A stretch of DNA of 64,000 nt, from the NCBI RefSeq assembly GCF_902713425.1, contig NC_081201.1, positions 31,152,113-31,216,112 of the forward strand. Reading direction: 5' to 3'. The position numbers and the translations under genes were made by a program. The stretch comes from Acipenser ruthenus (Eukaryota > Chordata > Actinopteri > Acipenseriformes > Acipenseridae). Below are positions 56,196 to 64,000 of this stretch, one piece after another. The notes under the pieces are model-generated. The model was not told the DNA's origin, ran no database searches, and was given only the letters and a program-made list of their open reading frames with translations. Every line of letters begins with the position of its first letter. Within the stretch, counting starts at the first letter, position 1.

Positions 56196-57811
56196 TTCGT
56201 TTTAACGGGAAGTCTGTTTTTCTCCCTGGAGATCACCTCCCTGTGTGAATCAGCGACTGACAGGTTATTTGTTCCTCAATTGTGTTTCCCACCTTCAGAC
56301 TGCATTACTCCTGATCTGGAGTGGAGGGCCGAGCACAGGAGCAGTGAGAGCAAGGCACTAATAAAAAGCCTGTTGACGGGACTGCTGCTCTGAGAGCTTC
56401 TATATAATAAGAACTCTCAGGTCTCCAGTTAATAGTCTTTACTTTTCTCTCTTTAACGCTAAACGGTTCCTGTCAGCACTGGGAAAATGAAATGTTTGCT
56501 TGGACGACCTTAAGATGAAGTTTATAGAGTTTAAGAACTCAAAACATTATTCACCCCATACATGCAAGCCTGATAAAGCAAATAGACATTTTAAAGATTA
56601 AAGGTTACACACATCAACAAATGCCTAAAATAAGCTGAAGGGAAAGTTTTGACTATAGAACCGTCCAAAAGTACTAGTTCCTAGAGGTTTAAGGAAACTG
56701 TAGTGTGGTTCTGTAGTTATGGTTTTACAAGGGGCTTCGATCGATTTTTTCCCTTATTCAAACATCTTCCAATTTAAATTGTGCTGAATCTACAAATGTA
56801 TTGAGTTGATAGGGATTTCATGCAGCAGCACCGCAAACACACATACACACACACAGGGTTTTATTATAAAAACTGCCTTAAAGGTACATAACATATTGCA
56901 CCAGCCTTCAGCATTTAAAATATATCCCTCACCCTCAAAAGCGTACAGAAACACACACACACACACAGCACCACTGCTGAAGTCAGCCAATTTACAATCC
57001 CCTTTTTTTGAACATATTCAGTTCTGTAAACAGCCCCTTAATGCACTTTTTTCCACATATCACTAAAACTGAGCTGTTAGGGTTCATCTGCCTATCTGAG
57101 GGAGAGGAGCCTGGCCCCTGGTGTAGGTTACACTGAAAGTAGAGAGACAGGTGACCCTGTTGATTGACAGCTGTGACATTATGAAAGATATATGATCATA
57201 GCATTGTTGACAGCTCTCAGTGACAGCCAGGGGGTTCACTGTCTGGTCAGGGTAGCGGATGAATATAGATATTATCTATCTTTCTAAAATATGCAGCTCC
57301 AACCTTCGTGTCGGCGCTGTGAGGAGTGGAAGCACAACTCCAGGGAGACTGGCTGCACTGCTCATCACAAACTCAACTACCATTTTTATGATTTTCATTC
57401 CATTTTCCTTTCTAGCACTTAGGTAACAGCAAAATGAAGTTGAGAATGGGGTGCCGGGCTGAGACGGTGTACACAGTACACCATTGGAGCCCTGCAGCAA
57501 TTTCCGTATCTAAATGTGTTCCTTCTTTTGCTCTGCAAAGCCGAGCATTTCACATTGCCTTTTCAAGGACATGTGACGTTTTGATATCAAACAGTGGAGG
57601 TATTTGTAGGTTTCAATGCATGGTAACTATTTTGTTTCTTAAATAAAGACTCTGACAACAACAATACATGGCGTCACCAGCAGAATAGACCATAAAGAGC
57701 TGATCAAATTAATTGCAGTATAACCAACACACACATCCCTATCAAAGCTGATGAAAATGCTTTGGCACAGTCGTTTCACAGCTCTGTAATTTCATGTCTT
57801 GAAGCTGTTGC
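55875..57811. other. Gene-poor stretch with GT/CA repeats
   Basis: No supported gene. It contains a GT microsatellite at 56146-56196 and two short CA runs near 56835-56857 and 56951-56968. Confidence 0.45.
56146..56196. repeat. (GT)n microsatellite
   Basis: GT array with one GA interruption near 56167. Confidence 0.97.
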
Positions 57812-58085
57812 TATTATTATTATTATTATTCATTTCTTAGCAGACGCCCTTATCCAGGGCGACTTACAATTGTTACAAGATATCACATTATACATTATTT
57901 CACATTATACAGATATCACATTATTTTTACATACAATTACCCATTTATACAGCTGGGTTTTTACTGGAGCAATCTAGGTAAAGTACCTTGCTCAAGGGTA
58001 CAACAGCAGTGTCCCCCACTGGGGATTGAACCCACAACCCTCCGGTCAAGAGTCCAGAGCCCTAACCACTACTCCACACTGCTGC
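57812..58085 (-). mobile_element. tRNA-derived SINE, family 1, copy C (full length)
   Basis: Reverse-strand copy of the element at 55647: it begins GCAGCAGTGTGGAGTAGTGG, with GGGTTCAATCC, and ends in TAAGTCGCCCTGGATAAGGG, then cgtctgctaagaaatg and (ATA)n. An internal duplication of AATGTGATATC-like sequence lies before the tail. Very high similarity to copy B suggests recent family activity. Confidence 0.9.
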
Positions 58086-60104
58086 TAGTTTATAGGACAT
58101 GGAGAGCAGCACATTCTGAAACCAAACAGTGAGTCAATAAATGTATACTGTATAAGCAAAACCAATACTATGAAAATGAAACTCCAGCTGACTTGTTATA
58201 CAAATGATCAAGCTTTGGACAATCTGACAGTGTGGGCAGGGAGGCATGTGCAGCCAATTCTAGTCTCCCTTTCAGTTCATTGCAGCAGTTACAATATTTC
58301 TCCACCGGGTGACGTTGAGTGCTCAGTTAAAATATAATTAGTGCATATCCCTAGTGGGAAGAAGAATAAAAAGACTGAGATGTTTGTTTGAGAAAGCAGT
58401 AAGTGTTGGAAAAAAAAAAACAGCAGCTGCTATAGCTGCTGAGCACTAGAACTGCAAGGGGCTGATTATACAGGTAGGGAGTCTGTCTGGGGTGAGTGCC
58501 ATGATTTCAGACAAGTCAATTAAACAATAAACAGGGCTTAAGGGTTCATTAATCAAACAAGCTATTTATAACACCCTTCAAAGCTGCAGTGTATTACAGT
58601 TATGGTAAATACCATGCCTTGTTGCTTTCTACAGTTTTCCCATCCATTTCCCTTTTTTTTGCTCTTTGTTAGGTTAGCTTCCTGTCTTATAGACACAACC
58701 CGAGACACAAACACAGTGTGTAGCGAGTGAGGAATTGACTGCTTGAAAGCAACTGACAGCGTTAATTCAGTGGGACCCTGCACAGTACGACGAAAAGGGA
58801 GATGTGTTACTGAATTAGCTGATTTATTTCAAATATTAAACAGGGAAAGTGTCTGCTGCGAGGAAACCTGTATCAGGTAATACTCAACAGAAAAGAGCTT
58901 CTGATTAATCAGTCCCTTCAGCTTGGATGTTTCAGCACAGTGATTTAACAGAAACAATAGAAATGCAGCAGCAGCTCTTCTTCTGTTCCTATCTCGTTAT
59001 ACATGTCGCCTAAATTATGCCCCTGAAGATTTTTAACAAAGAGAATCAAGGGAGTTTTACATAGACTGAAATAATGTTCATTATATTTTTGCGCACCATT
59101 AAAATCATTCAAGCACAAAAAAAGACCAAACAGCTTGTTCTAGTAAACAAAATCTCCTCTGGGGTATAAAGTAGTTAATTGTTATTTGCATTATTTGTCT
59201 GGGAATGCATAAAATCATCTCTCTTTCAGGTTAAAGATTCTGAGAGGCGCTGCTGAGGAGGAACAGTGTGATGGTGGGGTGCAAAGAAACAGACAGGTTT
59301 TGGGCTCTCACTATAGTTTTTGTATTTAAAGCTATATACTTTCCCCCATATCCTACTCATTTTTTAACCCGAATCTACTGTAAATATATACAGGACATGC
59401 CTATTATACTTTATATACTGGTAATGTACATAGTACAATTTTCCTGTAAACTACTGAACTTGATGATCACTAGATTTGTCACCATTCGCACACACAGTAC
59501 ATTATTGAGAGTATCAAAATCTGGGTGTATATGGCGGCATCTGTCAAACTACTATATATTTAACAAAGATCTGAGAAATTCTGCAGACATCCTCCTGTAA
59601 AAATTGGGACATCAATACATCTTGGAGAGGAGGTATTGCATCTGAACAGATCTATCCTGTAATAATATATCTTAACTTGAGAGATATATAACACACAAAT
59701 TGCCACTAAAGGGCCAAAGGACTAGAGGTACACCTCTGAACCGCGCTTTGACAAATGCCTCAGCCACAGCGGTTTAAGCCGTTTTCCTCCCATAGGAGAG
59801 ATTACATAATTGAGACAGTTTCTCTTGGCAGAGCCCAGGACTGCACACTTTTGGAAATGGGCCTGATGGCGGTATTACACTGTAATGCAGTGGATTGGGA
59901 TTATAATAACACTGTCACAGTAATTCATGGTGTCTTGGCCTGCAATGTGCATGGGAAAATGAATCACCTGCACATATAATAAATTATGAAAAGGACAATG
60001 CAGTGCTGACTCCTTGGTGGTGGTGGGAGGGGGGCCTGTTCTCCCTTTTTAATCAATCCCCTCACATCGAGTAAACATAAAGTTCAGAGTGAAAAGTACT
60101 AGAC
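58086..60104. other. Gene-poor stretch
   Basis: No supported gene. The short ORFs at 58562-58783 (minus) and 59268-59600 (plus) are not recognised. Confidence 0.4.
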
Positions 60105-60222
60105 CCACAGTGCTTCCCAGTCCCCCATCTCTAACCGCTGGGCCACACTGTCAGTCATCCAGCATATAAGGCCACACTGCCTCCCAATCCCTAAGCTCCG
60201 ACCACAAGGTCACACTGTCTAT
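60105..60222 (-). repeat. Tandem tRNA-like SINE heads
   Basis: On the minus strand, GACAGTGTGACCTTGTGGTC, GCAGTGTGGCCTTATATGCT and GACAGTGTGGCCCAGCGGTT occur one after another, each followed by a partly shared GGGATTGGGAG/GGGGACTGGGAAG word. They resemble repeated heads of a tRNA-derived SINE without body or tail. Confidence 0.5.
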
Positions 60223-62470
60223 AATTGATACAAAAATTAGCACACATTATTTTTGTCACATAAGTACACAATCTTTATCTTGCAATATAATTTATCTTGT
60301 ACAAATCGGAAGGTATCATGTGATCTTTTCAGTGTCAATGAAGAATGCAAAATGTGTAGAGGACCTCCAGGGGAAGTTGGAGTGTGGCTGTGAGCATATC
60401 CTCACAGAGCAATTCAACATGATACTGTCACAAGGAGAGAGCCAGATTGCAAGCTACCCAACATTACAATAAATACTGTATGACATTGTGGTTTCCAGGT
60501 CAAGATGCTGAGGAATGGAGAATGCTGCTTCAGTTCACAGGCTAACTCTAGTTATCAGCATAATTACAGCTTTCCAACCGAAAAGGAGGTCACACAGGGG
60601 TGATGCTTGCATACTGAAGCCAGTTCGAGCTTTTACTCCTTAAAGATCTGCAACAAGAAAGAGTTACTGTTTTCTAGGAGTCCCATGATTCTTATTAAAC
60701 TCCCATTCCTCCTGCTTGTGTAGACTGTGTGCAATATTACTTTAGATTCCATCAACGCATTATTGATATGTACAAATAAATACTTCTCTACATTAGCTCT
60801 GTTCAATGCTGTTTCCAGCAGGGTAATGGTTTTCTGATATAACTTGAAGAACTACAGTCTGTCTGTTTTAACCCTGTTGGTAAAATATAAAAAGGTAGTC
60901 TGTCAGACTTTAGCATGAAACTCACACAGAAGTTCACAAGCAGTGTCCTCTAACAGTATCTAATGTGTGTTGTCATTTCAAAAAGGTTTTATACCTATGT
61001 AATGTATTGTCACTGGCTACTCTGATGCATACACACGTCTGCAGGAAAAGAAAAAAAAACAGATCCCGTCCACCAGAAGATGCACTCAGCTGTGTTTTGT
61101 TTACAAGGAATCGTTTTATAGTTTCCTTTAGCAGTTTTTGTATTTGTGTTTATTTTACGCTACCATGTACTGTGGCTTTTTGTGTGCTGCAAAATAAATC
61201 TTGAGCACCTGGGTGATGTTACAACTGCAGCCTTCTGTGTGCTCCCCTGCCTGTCAGTGGATAACCCACACACCCAATCACAACCTGCTCTTTATGTATT
61301 ATAGAGTTCCCTGACCTAGATGGAAATCTGGGTTGAGAGTAAAGTGAGAAAAAACAACTATAAATATGAGCAAAAACAAAGAATTCCCACAGGGATAATG
61401 TAAGGAGAATCTTAGTGAATGGTTTGCAAACATTGGGAAAATAATCTGTGTCATTGATATGGCCAGAGGTTAAAAGACGTGTGGTCTGTACCAAACAAAA
61501 TAATACATTTTCACTGAACAACACCAGTAATAGAACTTGACTAAAAGAGTCATAGAAAACAGCTGTGTACCATCTGTGAAGATGTTATGTCAAAGTGTGT
61601 GGTATGCATCAATGATAAGGCCAGGGGTAAAACAATGAACTCTATATATGAATTGCCCAATGGCTCCTTACTTCTAGTTTGTCTGAGCGTGTGATTTCTA
61701 AGAGGAACCTGGTTTCACCAGCACCTTTGTACAGCACTTGCATTAAAATAACCTCTGTCATCCACTGCAGCTAAAGTGAAATCAACTTTACATGATTTCT
61801 GCCCAAACAAAATAGGCAAAATGTAATTCAGACTAACAATAAAAATGAATCCATTGCAAACCTTGTATTAATCAACAAAATGAAAGGTAATGTCCCTGGT
61901 TTACACAATCTGCCATGGAATTAAAATGGAATGTACAGATCAATACAGAGCCACGTAGAGCAGTTTGGGAGGGACATTTTTACAGCAGGCACATAATGTC
62001 TAGACACAATAAACTATCAGCAATGCACTGGGACGTCTTTACGTGTAAAATATATCAACTTGATTATTACACAATAACATTTCACAGTCTAACTAGAAAA
62101 TAATACCACGTCATTAAGCGGTCCTTTGGTTTATAACAATAAATCTCAGATGCCTCTCCTGACCTTAAGTTCTCTTGGCAGGAAGAAAGACTCCATCTCT
62201 TATTAGGGCTGATCTGGTTACCCTGGAAACTAAGATGCAATATAAAAATGCATTCCAGCAAGTGTTTCTGTTTCCTGGACAAATGACTACAATTATGATT
62301 TATGATTTAAGCCAAAACTCATGTGGATTAACTACTTTGCTGTCCAGTAGATAAGGCCCTATGAAGACTGGTGAAATGGTTGTATTGGAGTCATAAACCT
62401 GTTAAGATAAGATGTCCACAACTGTCCCATAATCTAGTCAAGATAGTATGCAGGCAGTGCTTAGCAAAGT
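60223..62470. other. Gene-poor stretch
   Basis: Nothing recognisable beyond unique AT-rich DNA and short non-coding ORFs. Confidence 0.4.
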
Positions 62471-62526
62471 ACCTTTTATTGAGCCTTGTTTGGACAATAC
62501 CTTTTATTGAGCCTTGTTTGGACAAT
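62471..62526. repeat. 28-bp tandem duplication
   Basis: ACCTTTTATTGAGCCTTGTT followed by tggacaat occurs twice in a row and identically, so the duplication is recent. Confidence 0.95.
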
Positions 62527-64000
62527 CATGCCTTTGTGAAACAGTCTTGTAACTGGTGACAATGTGAAGCTCCCAGTCTTTATCGCTCTTGATTTGTCAT
62601 GCTTTTCTGATCTAGTGCAAGGTTGAATGTTTCCAGAGCATCACGACTTTATTTCAACAACTAGTCTTTAATTTAATCTCTGTGTTTTCTGTGATGAGGC
62701 GAGGGTGAGCTGGCAGCTCAGTTTTCAGTGCATTGTTTTATCTCATTACCCGTCCTATCATGATACTTATCAGAGGTGTGTAGAGTGATATAGTTTATAT
62801 AGTGTATAGTTACACCTCTATCCTGCAGCGTGGTGAGACTTCCACATATACGCACTGAAGTAAAGCTATAAAGTCAAAGTGTCCCACTCAAATACACACA
62901 GTCAACTTGATTAAAACATTTAGTTGCTTCTTGAAAAAAGCCCCTAACAGCACAAGACACTTGGCGTAGACAGAAGAAGCAAGCCACGTCACCATGGAGA
63001 TGTAAATTAACGACACTGGTCCAGTTTATCCTTAAACAGAAGAATCTCTGTGACTGCATTGTAGTTTCATACTGTAGAAGTAAATATGGAGCTAGTTCAA
63101 TGTTACCATAAACAGCAAAGCACCCACACACTCCATGCTAGGATGCAAGGAGATTAAGTAAGATCAGGACTTCATCAATGCAGGATTGAACGGAGAGTCA
63201 TTAACTGCCCTGAAACGTACATTTATTAAAGACAAATATATTTTACAGAAAAAAGCAGATTCCAGCTGCTCACATTATTGTTTCAATGTGGGATAAACAC
63301 ACTAATAAGCATTGTCTCGCCCTGTAAACACCCTCGCTGCTGACGCCCGCCCACAGAGTGTCTGCTGCTTGCAAGGTCACATCTCTCTGTAGATAGGTAG
63401 AGAATCACTGGCTCCTCTTCACACTGAATAATCCAGTACCCAGCATTACAGAAAGAGAAATGTTTGGGAGACAGCCTGTTTCATCACATACACAGCCAGC
63501 TCCTAATCAGGGAAATCAGTCCAAAGCTAGCTAAACCTGCACAGTATGACTATTTTCAAAATCTCAAAGGCCTGATTGTTTACCTGTCTTTGTGAATATT
63601 TCTGTGGAATTTTCATGGAGTTTTCTTTTTTAAAATTAGGACAGTGTATCTCTGAAAACAGTATTGCATGCAAAGATCGATTTACATATGATGTACGTAC
63701 TAAATTAGCAAATAAACAAATACACAAATGAATAAATAAATAAATACATAAATAAATAAATAGACAGACTAACAGTGGTGGCATCCTTTTACAGAAAGAA
63801 ATACCTTTCTCTACCCTGCGCCCAGAAGAATCTGAGCTCATTAATTTGATCTTTTGGGGCAGGGGATTACAAATGATCTTCATCTAGCGGAATATATAGA
63901 ATGTGCCAAAGTTGTCTTCAACCCAGACCTTTGCAGACATTATAAATCTGAAAAACTTTCAAACTTTCTCAAACTTTCAGTACCAAACAGCCTGTTTTTC
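62527..64000. other. Gene-poor stretch to the window end
   Basis: No supported gene. A TAAA-type microsatellite lies at 63730-63762. Confidence 0.4.

Overview
The window is vertebrate nuclear DNA, most likely from a ray-finned fish. Genes have many short exons with GT/AG splice sites. Intergenic DNA is AT-rich, with microsatellites, fish-style tRNA-derived SINEs ending in a GTCGCCCTGGATAAGGGCG tail, and a Tc1/mariner transposon. The gene set PGAM1, PI4K2A, AVPI1, MARVELD1 corresponds to human 10q24. The protein identities plus the SINE type make me favour a non-teleost fish such as a sturgeon or paddlefish, but this is inference and I could not test it.

Layout: 274-966 holds a MITE-like element. 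2553-7039 (minus) is a complete four-exon pgam1 (254 residues). 8763-10710 (minus) holds a small CDC25-like phosphatase gene or pseudogene, with the HCX5R active-site loop, a 10-residue Ser-Pro repeat where the first half of the catalytic domain should be, and an in-frame TAG. 12462-17711 (plus) is a complete nine-exon pi4k2a (447 residues). 21933-23278 (minus) is avpi1 in two coding exons, with a CCAAT/E-box/CRE cluster about 1.8 kb upstream. 28261-28767 (plus) is single-exon marveld1.

From 29 kb to the end I find no host gene. This 35-kb stretch holds an intact Tc1-like transposon of the DD38E type (31597-33184), several SINEs of two families, many simple repeats, a relic with an integrase-type core (about 54.1-54.6 kb), and a tandem CCAAT-box array with a TATA box (47.76-48.12 kb) that has no recognisable gene behind it.

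The host genes do not form one pathway. PGAM1 is glycolytic, PI4K2A makes PI4P on Golgi and endosomal membranes, AVPI1 is a small vasopressin-induced protein, and MARVELD1 is a four-span membrane protein. They are grouped by ancestral synteny. The most unusual item is the CDC25-like gene between pgam1 and pi4k2a.
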